A stretch of 64,000 bases of DNA, taken from assembly GCF_009792295.1 (NCBI RefSeq), contig NZ_CP039934.1, positions 2,190,501 through 2,254,500 of the forward strand, in the 5' to 3' direction. Source of the stretch: Myroides fluvii. Lineage in GTDB: Bacteria > Bacteroidota > Bacteroidia > Flavobacteriales > Flavobacteriaceae. This document shows positions 6,370 through 14,108 of the stretch, piece by piece. Every line of letters begins with the position of its first letter. Position 1 is the first letter of the stretch. Made by a program: the position numbers and the translations under genes. Under the pieces are notes generated by a model that was not told the origin of the DNA, searched no databases, and was given only the letters and a program-made list of their open reading frames with translations.

Positions 6370-7683
6370 TTATAGAAAGTTATTGTAAATTTCAAAATTA
6401 AAATTGGGGTTTTTTTCTAACATTTTTTCTTTAATCAATAAATTGGTTGAGATTGCTTTTTTTCTACCATAAATTTGACTATTAGAGTTTATTCCTGAAA
6501 TAAGCATCTTTAGACTATCTTCACTAAAGTCGTTTAATCTATTAAAAACACAAGCGTCGAATCTTTCGTCTGCATATAAAAACTGAGAACTAGATATAAA
6601 AAATTTTATTATTACTTCATTAGATAAGTCATTAAAATCATAATAATCTAGTGTAGCTGCGAGTTGATTTATGTAATAAACTTCTGCTTTTTGATATTTT
6701 GAAAAAGTGTCATTTTTAGAAAAATTACAATTAAATAGTTTTTCCTTTAAAAAAATTTCAATTTCATTTTTTGTTATTGAGGTTAGGTAAAATATACTTA
6801 CTATTTGGAGATTGTAATCTAATTCAATTGTATTGTCAATATAGTTTTTTAATGATTCATCTAAAACTGGATATATGTCAGTATTTTTATTTAATATTGA
6901 AGTGATTAGAATACCTATCATGTCTTCGTTTAGTTTTTTTTCTAATCTTTTATTTTTAAAAAAGAATTGAGTTAAATCAAACTTTCTGTTTTCTAATAAG
7001 GTGTTAATGAATAGAATGTTATGAAACTCATTGTCTTTACATTTTTCTGAATTGCAATAAAAAACAATTTCCCAGAAACTCATTAATAAGTCTTGTTGGT
7101 GAAAGGAAGATATTTTGTTTATATAAGTCGTTGTAAAGTACTTTTTGAATTGAAGGTGTGAAAGTCGTTTTTTCTTAAATTCAATATCTGTTAAAATAAT
7201 TGAAACTGTATTTATTTTATCTAGTGGTGATATTATAAAAACTTCTTGTAACATCTGTTGTATCAAGGATCTTGTCAGCTCTTTGTCGGGAGAATAAAGT
7301 TGTTTTTCATTTAGTATAGTGGGATGAGCGCATAAATGTCTTTTTTGTTTCAAATATTCTATGTTATTGAAAGTGTCTAAACTAATCAGTTTTAGTGATT
7401 CATGAGCTTGTTTTGTTAAAGTATTTTCCCAGCTCGTATCTTTTGGTTTTTCTTGTTTATTTTTTTTTATTTTATCTAAAATACCTTCTGCTTTTTGATC
7501 ATTATAATCAAGTGCTAGTTCAGCTATTTTTAGATATAAGTCAGTAATCGTTACTGTGTATAACATTACAACAGCTGATCTGTAAGATTCGTGATAATAT
7601 GATTTTAGAATTTCTTTAAAATATTCTCTAGTCTGTGGATTATGAATATTCTCGCTTAGCAAGTCTAAAGATATTGGTGTCAT
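6370..7683 (-). CDS. Antisense cargo protein with HEPN-like R-x4-H motif
   Basis: 437 aa from ATG at 7683; a GTG at 7740 would add 19 residues. The first 150 residues are helical (YFKEILKSYYHESYRSAVVM, the start of many HEPN/DUF4145-like domains) and contain KRHLCAHP, an R-x4-H motif (R115-H120 from this start) as in the RNase site of HEPN domains. The remaining 290 residues are helical, lysine/asparagine/phenylalanine-rich and unrecognised. The gene runs against the late operon between TerL and portal and is visibly more AT-rich than its neighbours, signs of a separately acquired cargo gene. Known HEPN proteins act in abortive infection and toxin-antitoxin systems; a defence or superinfection-exclusion role is inference. 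Confidence 0.6.
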   Translation of the reverse strand: MTPISLDLLSENIHNPQTREYFKEILKSYYHESYRSAVVMLYTVTITDLYLKIAELALDYNDQKAEGILDKIKKNKQEKPKDTSWENTLTKQAHESLKLISLDTFNNIEYLKQKRHLCAHPTILNEKQLYSPDKELTRSLIQQMLQEVFIISPLDKINTVSIILTDIEFKKKRLSHLQFKKYFTTTYINKISSFHQQDLLMSFWEIVFYCNSEKCKDNEFHNILFINTLLENRKFDLTQFFFKNKRLEKKLNEDMIGILITSILNKNTDIYPVLDESLKNYIDNTIELDYNLQIVSIFYLTSITKNEIEIFLKEKLFNCNFSKNDTFSKYQKAEVYYINQLAATLDYYDFNDLSNEVIIKFFISSSQFLYADERFDACVFNRLNDFSEDSLKMLISGINSNSQIYGRKKAISTNLLIKEKMLEKNPNFNFEIYNNFL

Positions 7684-7723
7684 TTTTTTAGTATTTAAAT
7701 AATAGCTAATATAATTAAACTTC

Positions 7724-7750
7724 GGGAACAAAGTTCCCACCTTGTCAAGG
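7724..7750. promoter_or_regulatory. Two adjacent palindromes between cargo gene and portal
   Basis: GGGAACAAAGTTCCC (7724-7738) and CCTTGTCAAGG (7740-7750) lie side by side in the divergent space between the antisense cargo gene and the portal gene. On the minus strand GAACTTTG (one mismatch to TAnnTTTG) overlaps the first. Likely operator or promoter region of the cargo gene. Confidence 0.4.
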
Positions 7751-7794
7751 TTTTGCTACTTAAGTTTGCTATGTAATCATCAAATGATAAGATA

Positions 7795-8991
7795 GTGTTT
7801 GGATTCTTAGGTAGACTTTTTAAAACTTCTGACAGTTCGATTTCTTCGGACAATTCCTTCATGGGTTCTCCAGTAGAAGGAACGCTAGCTACTGCTTCGT
7901 CTGCATTAACGTTATCTGCATTTTATAATGCAGTTGATCAGATAAGCAACGATATAGCTAAGCTACCTAAATCAGTGTTTAAGAAAGATGAAGATAGTCG
8001 CGAGAGATACGCTGGTCATCCCTTGAACTATCTCATATCAACTGAGCCGTCAGGTCTGATGACTGCTTTTGATTTTTGGAAAGCGGTTGTCTTGCAAGTA
8101 ATCCTGAAAGGAAATTGTTACGTGCGGGTTTATCGTAATAGTTTAGGTATAGAAGAGAAACTAATCATTCAAGAGGTTTATAATGTAGGCGTTAGATGTG
8201 TAGATGATGAACTGTTCTATGTAATAAAAGGAGAGGTGTTTTTGTCCAGTGATATATTGCATTTCAAAGCATTCAGCGTCGATGGAATTATGGGAATTCC
8301 TGTAATAAAATGGGCAGCTTACAATTTAGGTGTAAATCTAGATGCGCAAAAATACGCTTCTACTATTTATAATGATCGTGGTATTGGGTACGGAGTAATA
8401 GAAAGTGACAAAGCTATTCATGTAGATAATAAAAAATCTATCTCTGAAGGATTTACTAAAAAGATGGCTGAGAAGAATAAGTTTAAAGTTCCGGTTCTTG
8501 ATGACGGTTTAAAATACAAATCAATTAGTGTTACTCCTGAAGAAGCACAATTCTTAGAAACCAATAAGTATTCAGTAACAGAAATAGCGCGCTGGTTGAA
8601 TATTGCACCACATAAGCTTAAGGACCTTACCAATGCAAACTATTCAAACATACAAGCGCAATCTATTGAGCATGTTCAAGATTCTTTGCTTCCTTGGACA
8701 ACACGAATTGAGCAAGAATTAAACAGAAAGATGTTTGCTCGCGAAAGTTCAGAATCTCTTTATGTAAAGTTTAATGAAAAGGTTTTATTAAGGGGAGATT
8801 TAGAAGCTAGGCAAAAGTTTTATTCTGCTATGGTTTATGCGGGAATAATGACTAGAAATGAAGTTAGAGCATTAGAGGATTTGAATCCGCTAGAAGGACT
8901 TGATGAGCCGTTAACACCTGTAAATATGGAATTGTTGAGTTTTATGATTGATAAAAATAAAAAGGAATTGAATAATGAGCAAGGTAGTTAG
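7795..8991 (+). CDS. Portal protein, HK97 family
   Basis: 398 aa, usual for HK97-type portals. It starts at GTG 7795: the in-frame stop is at 7774 and no ATG lies between, and the N-terminus FGFLGRLFK is what portal proteins of this family begin with. Typical family segments follow: ALTLSAFYNAVDQISNDIAKLP, LILKGN-like VILKGNCYVRVYR, SDILHFKAFSVDGIMGIPVI and the C-terminal IAPHKLKDLTNANYSNIQAQ. It forms the dodecameric ring through which TerL packages DNA. The 3' end overlaps the protease gene by 17 bases. The GTG start next to the antisense cargo gene may reflect disturbance of the original upstream junction. Confidence 0.95.
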   Translation: MFGFLGRLFKTSDSSISSDNSFMGSPVEGTLATASSALTLSAFYNAVDQISNDIAKLPKSVFKKDEDSRERYAGHPLNYLISTEPSGLMTAFDFWKAVVLQVILKGNCYVRVYRNSLGIEEKLIIQEVYNVGVRCVDDELFYVIKGEVFLSSDILHFKAFSVDGIMGIPVIKWAAYNLGVNLDAQKYASTIYNDRGIGYGVIESDKAIHVDNKKSISEGFTKKMAEKNKFKVPVLDDGLKYKSISVTPEEAQFLETNKYSVTEIARWLNIAPHKLKDLTNANYSNIQAQSIEHVQDSLLPWTTRIEQELNRKMFARESSESLYVKFNEKVLLRGDLEARQKFYSAMVYAGIMTRNEVRALEDLNPLEGLDEPLTPVNMELLSFMIDKNKKELNNEQGS

Positions 8992-9568
8992 GGAAGCGGT
9001 TGTACGAGTTTTAACTGAAGAGCAAATTGAGAATAGACAAGCTGAGTTTGTAATCAGTTCAGAAACTCCAGATACATACGGAACGGTCTTTAAAATAGAT
9101 GGTTGGGAGTTGGAGCGTTACGCGCTCAATCCGGTTGTGTTATATGCACATAAATCCTATTCAGATGATCCGGATATGGTGATTGGTACTTCGGTTGTGA
9201 GGGTTGAAAATGGTGAGTTGATTGCTACAGTAACCTTTGAAAATGCAGAGGATAATCCGTTAGCGGAGAAGGTGTTTAGAAAAGTTCAAAACGGAACACT
9301 TAGAATGGCATCTATTGGAGCCGATGTTCACGATTGGCATTGGGGTGATTTTGATGAAGGGGAGAATCCTGATTTGTTGTACTTCGATAGACAATCACTG
9401 TTGGAATGGAGTATCGTTCCAATTGGAAGTAATCCTGATGCGTTGAAACGATCGGCTGAATATAAAAAAGATTTTGAACAAAGATTTCCTAAAGCAAATG
9501 GAGATGTAAAAAACAAATATGCAGTTAGAGCTGCTTTGGTTGATTTAAAAATTAAAATGTTAAAGTAA
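8975..9568 (+). CDS. HK97-type prohead protease (S78)
   Basis: 197 aa, starting within the end of the portal gene. Peptidase S78 signatures: H59 in VVLYAHK, S113 in LRMASIGADV, and an acidic residue in LLEWSIVPIGSNPDA (E144). These three positions are the known catalytic elements of HK97 gp4. It cleaves the N-terminal delta domain of the capsid protein after assembly. The downstream capsid protein indeed has a long N-terminal coiled region that would serve as scaffold. Confidence 0.93.
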   Translation: MSKVVREAVVRVLTEEQIENRQAEFVISSETPDTYGTVFKIDGWELERYALNPVVLYAHKSYSDDPDMVIGTSVVRVENGELIATVTFENAEDNPLAEKVFRKVQNGTLRMASIGADVHDWHWGDFDEGENPDLLYFDRQSLLEWSIVPIGSNPDALKRSAEYKKDFEQRFPKANGDVKNKYAVRAALVDLKIKMLK

Positions 9569-9569
9569 G

Positions 9570-10841
9570 ATGAAAAAGTCTGATTTATTAAAGCAGGAAA
9601 GAATGGCTCTTCTGCAACGTCAACAAGCGATATATAAGTTGGTTGAAAAGGAAGATAGAGAGGTGTCTCAGAAGGAACAAGATGAATTGGATAGTTCCGA
9701 TGCTAAGATTGAAGGTTTAGATGGTGAAATTGAAGCGGCTGAGAAGCACGAAGAAAGACAGCGAAGATTTGCTGGGTTAGCAGGTGCGCCAGCAGGTGGT
9801 GGAGAAGGTGCGGAAATTGAAAAAATTGCAAAGCGTTTTTCTTTCTTAAAAGCAGCAAGAAGTATTACTGCGGGGACTGCGTTAGATGGTGTAGAAAAAG
9901 AAATGAATGATGAAGCGGTTAGAGAAGCTGAAAGTTTGCATTTAGGATTTGATACTAAAGATAGTTTCTCTATTCCTGCTTCTATGGTTCGCGCAACAGG
10001 GCAAACAGTTACTGAAGATTCAGGAAAATTTGGAGGAAAATTAGTGCCTACAGATATTAATGTAGTCGAAGGTTTTATTCCAAAATTGTTTTTGGAGGAT
10101 GTGGGTGCGAGTTTCTTATCTGGATTAGTTGGAAATGTTTCTTTACCTAAATTTTCAGACTATGAATACAAATGGCTATCTGAGCGAGAGAAAATCATTT
10201 TAGAGGCAGAGGAAATTGACGGGCCAATTATGAAGCCAAAAAGAGCTGGTGCTGGGGTTTCTGTTTCAAAGCAATTGATTATGCAATCATCTGTTGCTGT
10301 AGAGAATATGATTTATAACAAGTTGCGTTTTGCAGCTGCAAGAGCCCTGAATAAAGCAGCTTTGAATGGTGATGGTGTTAAAGAGCCTTTAGGTATTTTA
10401 AACATGACGGGGGTTCAACTTGCGAAAGCTGTTGCTGAAGCGGAAATGTCTTATGAAGCGGCTGTGGAGTTATGGGGGTTGATTGCCGGAGCGAATGCAG
10501 ATGCAGGAAACGAAGTGTTTATCTTGAATTCAAAATTAGCGGCAGCGGCTAAAACGACTAAAAAAGATGCGGGAAGTGGACGTTTTGTGATGGAAAACGG
10601 ATTGATTGATGGTCAAAAAACAATCGTTACCAACTTAGTTGAAGAATTAGCTGGCTTGCAAACGTTGATTTATGGGAACTTCTCTGAGTTGTACATCGGT
10701 CAATGGGGTGGTGTGAACTTTACTGCTGATACAGTTACAGGAGCAAGTACAGGAGAGGTAATATTGTATTCTAACTTGTATGCAGATATTCAATCAGCTA
10801 ATCCTGAAGCGTTCGCAGTAAATAAATTCTTAAAAGCGTAA
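9570..10841 (+). CDS. Major capsid protein, HK97 fold
   Basis: 423 aa, standard for HK97 gp5 relatives. Residues 1-75 are a charged coiled coil (delta/scaffolding domain) followed by a Gly/Ala linker AGAPAGGGEGAEI. The body has family-typical stretches: GKLVPTDINVVEGFIPKL, SVSKQLIMQSS, AARALNKAALNGDGVKEPLGI and the C-terminal YSNLYADIQSANPEAFAV. The protease encoded just upstream would remove the N-terminal domain. Whether the subunits crosslink covalently as in HK97 cannot be seen. One base separates it from the protease stop. Confidence 0.95.
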   Translation: MKKSDLLKQERMALLQRQQAIYKLVEKEDREVSQKEQDELDSSDAKIEGLDGEIEAAEKHEERQRRFAGLAGAPAGGGEGAEIEKIAKRFSFLKAARSITAGTALDGVEKEMNDEAVREAESLHLGFDTKDSFSIPASMVRATGQTVTEDSGKFGGKLVPTDINVVEGFIPKLFLEDVGASFLSGLVGNVSLPKFSDYEYKWLSEREKIILEAEEIDGPIMKPKRAGAGVSVSKQLIMQSSVAVENMIYNKLRFAAARALNKAALNGDGVKEPLGILNMTGVQLAKAVAEAEMSYEAAVELWGLIAGANADAGNEVFILNSKLAAAAKTTKKDAGSGRFVMENGLIDGQKTIVTNLVEELAGLQTLIYGNFSELYIGQWGGVNFTADTVTGASTGEVILYSNLYADIQSANPEAFAVNKFLKA

Positions 10842-10844
10842 GTC

Positions 10845-11201
10845 ATGAGTACAGATAATAAAAAACAAGGACCAGGAGCAGAAAAAGCTCCTGCTCTTTT
10901 AGATCAAACAGAAACGGCTTCTAATGCAAATGTTGTAGAGTTGGAAGAGAAAGTTACAGCATTAGAAACAGAGAAGACTGAATTACAGGGGAAGTTGGAA
11001 AAAGCTGAAGCTAAGGTTGCGGAGTTAGAAAAGAAACTTCCTAAAGCAGTAAAAGCAAAGAAAAATGAAACTCTCATTCGTTTCACTTTATCCCCAGCGG
11101 GAAAATTTAAACTTCCGTACAATGTAGGCCAAGAAGTGGCTTTACATGAGGAAGTGGCAGCAGAAATCGTGGAAGCGAAATACGCGGAATACGTTAAATA
11201 A
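10845..11201 (+). CDS. Coiled-coil capsid-associated protein
   Basis: 118 aa. N-terminal 30 residues are disordered, residues 31-68 form a strong heptad coiled coil (VELEEKVTALETEKTEL, then LEKAEAKVAELEKKL), and the last 40 residues form a small beta-rich domain with FTLSPAGKFKLPYNVGQEV. It sits three bases after the major capsid gene, the usual place for head-decoration or head-fibre genes. A minor head protein is likely; no specific family was recognised. Confidence 0.65.
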   Translation: MSTDNKKQGPGAEKAPALLDQTETASNANVVELEEKVTALETEKTELQGKLEKAEAKVAELEKKLPKAVKAKKNETLIRFTLSPAGKFKLPYNVGQEVALHEEVAAEIVEAKYAEYVK

Positions 11202-11231
11202 AAATCTTTCATAATTAATAGTTTGGTTGGT

Positions 11232-11774
11232 ATGAATGCAGATGTTATTGCTATAGAAAATGTAGAAGTAGTGAAGTTGGAATTGGCGAAAAAGCACTTG
11301 CGCTTGGATGCTGATAATGACGAGGAGGATATGTTGATTGAGCTAGCAATAGCATCTGCTATTACTCAATCCGAAAACTATACTGAAAGGGTTTTAAAGA
11401 AGGGTATAATTGAATTCTTGACTCATAATGCTGAATCGATTGTTATTGAAAGATCATCTTTGAATGACAAGATTCAAAAGGTAGAAGTGTTGGGAGAAGG
11501 TGTTGATTCAATTCTTCTTCCTGCTTCTGCTTATTCTCAAACAAAAAGAGCTACTGAGATTTATGAAGTGTCTTTTAAGAATGTAAAGTTAGAACCAGAG
11601 CAACAACTCAAAGTAACAGTTGAGTTGGGGTTTGATTCTGAAACATTGCCAAAAGATATCTTATCAGCAATGCTTTTGATGATTGGAGATTCTTTTGAGA
11701 AACGTGAGGATAGAAATCAGGGAAATAATACAGCAGTGAATAATCTTTTAAGACCGTATAGAAAATGGCAGTAA
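11232..11774 (+). CDS. Head-tail connector protein (gp6-like)
   Basis: 180 aa from ATG 11232; TTG 11223 is a weaker start. The N-terminal VVKLELAKKHLRLDADNDEEDMLIELAIASAITQSENYTERVL is the hallmark helix pair of phage gp6-like/DUF head-tail connectors: K-x-H-L-R-x-D, then D-x-x-L, then I-x-x-A-x-x-x-x-E-x-Y-x-x-R. The middle forms beta strands (VEVLGEGVDSILLPASAYS) and the end IGDSFEKREDRN with LLRPYRKW is also typical. It would attach below the portal. Its end overlaps the following gene by 10 bases. Confidence 0.88.
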   Translation: MNADVIAIENVEVVKLELAKKHLRLDADNDEEDMLIELAIASAITQSENYTERVLKKGIIEFLTHNAESIVIERSSLNDKIQKVEVLGEGVDSILLPASAYSQTKRATEIYEVSFKNVKLEPEQQLKVTVELGFDSETLPKDILSAMLLMIGDSFEKREDRNQGNNTAVNNLLRPYRKWQ

Positions 11775-12121
11775 GAAAGCCGTATGGCCAAGTAAATAAG
11801 CCTTTTATTGGGCAAATGGATAGGCGAATAGTTATTTACGAAAACGTTAAAACTCAAAACGGTATTGGTGAAGAAAAGATTGAAAGGCAAAAGATAACGG
11901 CCTGTTGGGCTAGAGTTGATTTTGATACAGGTTCAGAAAATGTAGAAGGGAATATTCGTCATTTAATGAATAAGAGTTTTACTATTCGTTTTAATAAAAC
12001 AGTTTTGGAACGCGGGAATGAATTTATTGTAGAGTACAGTAACCAGTTTTATGCTATAACTCATGTCTCTGAAATTGGTCGTAGATCACATTTGCAATTA
12101 ATGTGTTTTGTTTATGATTAA
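11765..12121 (+). CDS. Head closure / head-tail adaptor protein
   Basis: 118 aa. The segment MDRRIVIYENVKTQNGIGEEKIERQ, then CWARVDFDTGSE is the recognisable pattern of SPP1 gp16-like head-closure proteins (Phage_H_T_join): L/M-D-x-R-I-x-I, G-x-x-x-x-x-W/C-W-A-x-V. It would close the portal channel and offer the surface for tail docking. It overlaps both neighbours by a few bases, as expected in a tightly packed late operon. Confidence 0.85.
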   Translation: MAVRKPYGQVNKPFIGQMDRRIVIYENVKTQNGIGEEKIERQKITACWARVDFDTGSENVEGNIRHLMNKSFTIRFNKTVLERGNEFIVEYSNQFYAITHVSEIGRRSHLQLMCFVYD

Positions 12122-12647
12122 AGCGATAATTGAAGTAAGGAGTAATCTCAAGCAGTTAGCGGAAGGAGCGAAAGAGAAAGGTCGGTATCGCAAGATATTG
12201 ACTGAAGTTGCTTCTGAATTGTCTTCATCAGTTAAGAGTAAAACTCCTGTTAAGTCAAAGGCTATTTCTTCCGGTCGAAAAAATGGTGCAGGTAGAGTTC
12301 AGCAAAGAGCTGGTAATCTGAAGGAATCAATAGGTGTTTTTGATTCGAAAAGTCAGAATTATGTCCGTGTTTGGGTTGGTGCAAGAGTTCAAGATGGTTT
12401 TGATGGTTGGTATGCGCAAATGGTTCACAATGGACATCGCATTTATAGGAATACCAACTCGTTAAAACGAAATCCTTTGAAGCGATGGCGTAAGAAAACA
12501 CTCCCCGAAAAAACACAAGGACAAGTTAAAGCAGATCCTTTCATTACAAGAACGTTTGAAAGTAAAAAGAGTGGTTTAGAAGCTTCTTTAAAAACTAAAA
12601 TCGGTGTGAATCTAGAAACATTAATAAAACAGAATAATAATGCTTGA
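12114..12647 (+). CDS. HK97 gp10-like tail completion protein
   Basis: 177 aa from ATG 12114, which overlaps the preceding stop; a TTG at 12108 would add two residues. The protein is very basic, with KSKTPVKSKAISSGRKNGAGRVQQRAGNLKESIGVF, a long variant of the T-P-V-x-T-G-x-L-x-x-S motif of HK97 gp10, and the Y-A-x-x-V/M-H-x-G-H-R motif (YAQMVHNGHRIYR). The C-terminal ADPFITRTFE matches the R/A-x-P-F-I/L-x-x-A-F end. It would act at the head-tail interface or as tail terminator partner. Confidence 0.85.
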   Translation: MIKAIIEVRSNLKQLAEGAKEKGRYRKILTEVASELSSSVKSKTPVKSKAISSGRKNGAGRVQQRAGNLKESIGVFDSKSQNYVRVWVGARVQDGFDGWYAQMVHNGHRIYRNTNSLKRNPLKRWRKKTLPEKTQGQVKADPFITRTFESKKSGLEASLKTKIGVNLETLIKQNNNA

Positions 12648-12993
12648 GTTAAGTAAAAAATTATATCAATTATTCTCTGAATCTGAATTGTTTTCCGATG
12701 TAGTTGAAAAGAGAATTTTCCCTGTTGTGGCAGGTGAAGGAGTGGGATATCCCTTTTCAATTTACACGATACAACAAGTGCCAGGAACATTTGATGGAGA
12801 TGAGTATAATGTGGGATTGCACACTTATTTTTCTCCGAACAAGATTAGCGAAGCTATGAGATTTTCTGATGCTGTAAAGGGGTTTATCGATGATAGATTT
12901 ATTTACGAAGGATCGGGGATTGATTTTATTGATAAGGATCAAAGTATAGTAGTGTCAATTTATTTTAAAGCAATATGTGATTATGTCGATTAA
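12640..12993 (+). CDS. Tail completion/terminator protein (DUF3168-like)
   Basis: 117 aa. The pattern RIFPVVAGEGVGYPFSIYTIQQV, a short glycine-rich variable loop, then LHTYFSPNKISEAMRFSDAVKGFID is that of gp17-like/DUF3168 tail completion proteins (R-V-x-P, P-Y-x-x-Y, V-x-x-x-S, A-x-x-L-A-x-x-V). It probably terminates tail tube growth and joins tail to head. Its start overlaps gp10 by eight bases and its end overlaps the tube gene by 11. Confidence 0.8.
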   Translation: MLELSKKLYQLFSESELFSDVVEKRIFPVVAGEGVGYPFSIYTIQQVPGTFDGDEYNVGLHTYFSPNKISEAMRFSDAVKGFIDDRFIYEGSGIDFIDKDQSIVVSIYFKAICDYVD

Positions 12994-13402
12994 CGGAATT
13001 TATAAAGGAAAAAAGGTGCGTATTTCTTTAGGTGGAAAAACGCTTTATCATGCGAACTCTTGTAAAGTTGATATTTCAACAGAATTAGAAGAGATCGCAA
13101 CAAAGGATACGGATGGGAAAATGAGTGTGCCTGATGGGTATTCTTGGAGTGCTTCAACAGAAGCTCTAGTTGCAGACAAGCCGCTTAGTTCAACACAAGT
13201 TGATGCAATGGATATTATTGATTATCAATTAGCAGGTACTGAATTGGATTTTGAGTTTACGACGAATGAAGAAGGGGATTTCCTTTTAAAAGGAAAAGTG
13301 ATTGTTTCTCAAGCGTCTGTTGATGCTTCAAGAGGAGCGGCGGTAAAAGGTTCTTTTAGTTTTGTTGGTCAGGGTGATTTGGTGAGAGAAAAAGTTGTTT
13401 AA
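12983..13402 (+). CDS. Major tail tube protein
   Basis: 139 aa from ATG 12983 (a GTG at 12977 is possible). It is beta-rich, with GKKVRISLGGKTLYHANSCKVDISTELEEIATKDTDGK, then SWSASTEALV, which matches the start of the TP901-1/Phage_tail_2 tube family: small-residue strands followed by the T-K-D-x-x-G-x-x-x-x-x-x-P-G-x-x-S-W pattern. Many copies would stack as hexamers to make the tube. The C-terminus (GAAVKGSFSFVGQGDL) ends with the usual G-x-G motif. It is followed by the frameshifting chaperone pair. Confidence 0.88.
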   Translation: MSINGIYKGKKVRISLGGKTLYHANSCKVDISTELEEIATKDTDGKMSVPDGYSWSASTEALVADKPLSSTQVDAMDIIDYQLAGTELDFEFTTNEEGDFLLKGKVIVSQASVDASRGAAVKGSFSFVGQGDLVREKVV

Positions 13403-13403
13403 T

Positions 13404-13757
13404 ATGAAAAGGCAAATTAAAATCAGTGTTGAAGGTGTAGATGTGAATCTGCACTTTCCTTTTTCTGTCTTATTTAGGCTGGGAAAAAAATGGGGGATTG
13501 AATCTGTTAATGGAATTCTTGAGAAAGTAGTAAAAGTTTGTGCTGTCTCTACTGATGGTGATGTTAGTTTGAGTGCTTTAGATGTTTTATCGGATGTTCT
13601 AATTGAATGTTCAGAAAACAAAATTAGCAAGGATGATGCTTTGAATTACTTAGGTAGTAATCCTGAGGTTGTTGTTCAAGTCATTGAACTGTTAATCGAA
13701 TCTGTTTCAGCACCAAAAGGTAAGGATCAACCAGAGCAAAGTGATTTGGGAAAGTAG
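13404..13757 (+). CDS. Tail assembly chaperone, G-like product
   Basis: 117 aa from ATG 13404. It begins with a beta-rich region (QIKISVEGVDVNLHFPFSVLFRLGKKWG) and ends D-L-G-K-stop at a GGGAAAG heptamer. Length, position between tube gene and tape measure, and the slippery end make it the counterpart of lambda gpG. Together with the longer GT-type product it would coat the tape measure during tail assembly. The next reading frame downstream has no ATG and is open right from the heptamer, so most ribosomes make this product and some make the fusion. Confidence 0.85.
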   Translation: MKRQIKISVEGVDVNLHFPFSVLFRLGKKWGIESVNGILEKVVKVCAVSTDGDVSLSALDVLSDVLIECSENKISKDDALNYLGSNPEVVVQVIELLIESVSAPKGKDQPEQSDLGK

Positions 13758-13801
13758 ACTATCTCACATGGGACGATTATGAACAATTGGCCTGTGGTGA
13801 G
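13748..13801 (+). promoter_or_regulatory. Programmed -1 frameshift signal
   Basis: GGGAAAG (13748-13754), read as G GGA AAG in the zero frame with TAG following, is the same heptamer as in lambda G-GT. After a slip, reading resumes at G13754 (GTA GAC TAT ...) into an open frame to 14107. Eight bases downstream, CTCAC (13763-13767) can pair with GTGAG (13797-13801), with further inner pairs CACA and GG to CC and TGTG, a possible stimulatory stem. Confidence 0.85.
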
Positions 13802-14107
13802 ATTGGTTTGCGGTTGGATTACTTCTATGAGTTGACTTTGCGTCAATTTTCTAATATCTGTCAAGGGTATTTTAAGAAGAAGCGTTTTCAGCAAAATGAG
13901 GCATTAATAAGGGTTCGAAAAATAATGTATGCTTGTCTTTTGCCGTATCAGGAAAAGGGATTTAAAGAGCAAGATTTATTCTTATTGGATTTTGAAAAAG
14001 AATTGAACCCAGCGATTGATTTAGAGGAAGAACTTAGAGAGGTAGAGGAGCAAAGAGCGTATTGGGAAAAGGTTGATAAACAAAGAGAGGTAAAAAATAC
14101 AATGTAA
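13754..14107 (+). CDS. Tail assembly chaperone, T-part made only by frameshift
   Basis: 117 codons continuing the G-like protein in the -1 frame; the fusion would be about 234 aa in total. There is no ATG near the start (the first possible initiator is TTG 13787), and the segment from the heptamer, VDYLTWDDYEQLACGEIGLRL, reads as a continuous domain. The end is helical and acidic/basic (LEEELREVEEQRAYWEKV). By analogy with lambda gpGT, this part would bind tube subunits and recruit them to the tape measure coated by the G part. It ends one base before the tape measure gene. Confidence 0.82.
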   Translation, partial: VDYLTWDDYEQLACGEIGLRLDYFYELTLRQFSNICQGYFKKKRFQQNEALIRVRKIMYACLLPYQEKGFKEQDLFLLDFEKELNPAIDLEEELREVEEQRAYWEKVDKQREVKNTM

Positions 14108-14108
14108 T

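Noticed and set aside
6370..7683. HEPN-MNT toxin-antitoxin pair
   Set aside because: No nucleotidyltransferase-like gene adjoins either HEPN gene; the nearest small gene (5957-6211) is on the other strand and has a coiled coil only.
12443..12790. Minus-strand open frame across two tail-completion genes
   Set aside because: It overlaps two well-supported phage genes and their junction, and codes for nothing recognisable.
13787..14107. Independent gene starting at TTG 13787
   Set aside because: The frame is open back to the GGGAAAG heptamer, no ATG exists and the sequence before the TTG reads as protein; it is the frameshift extension.
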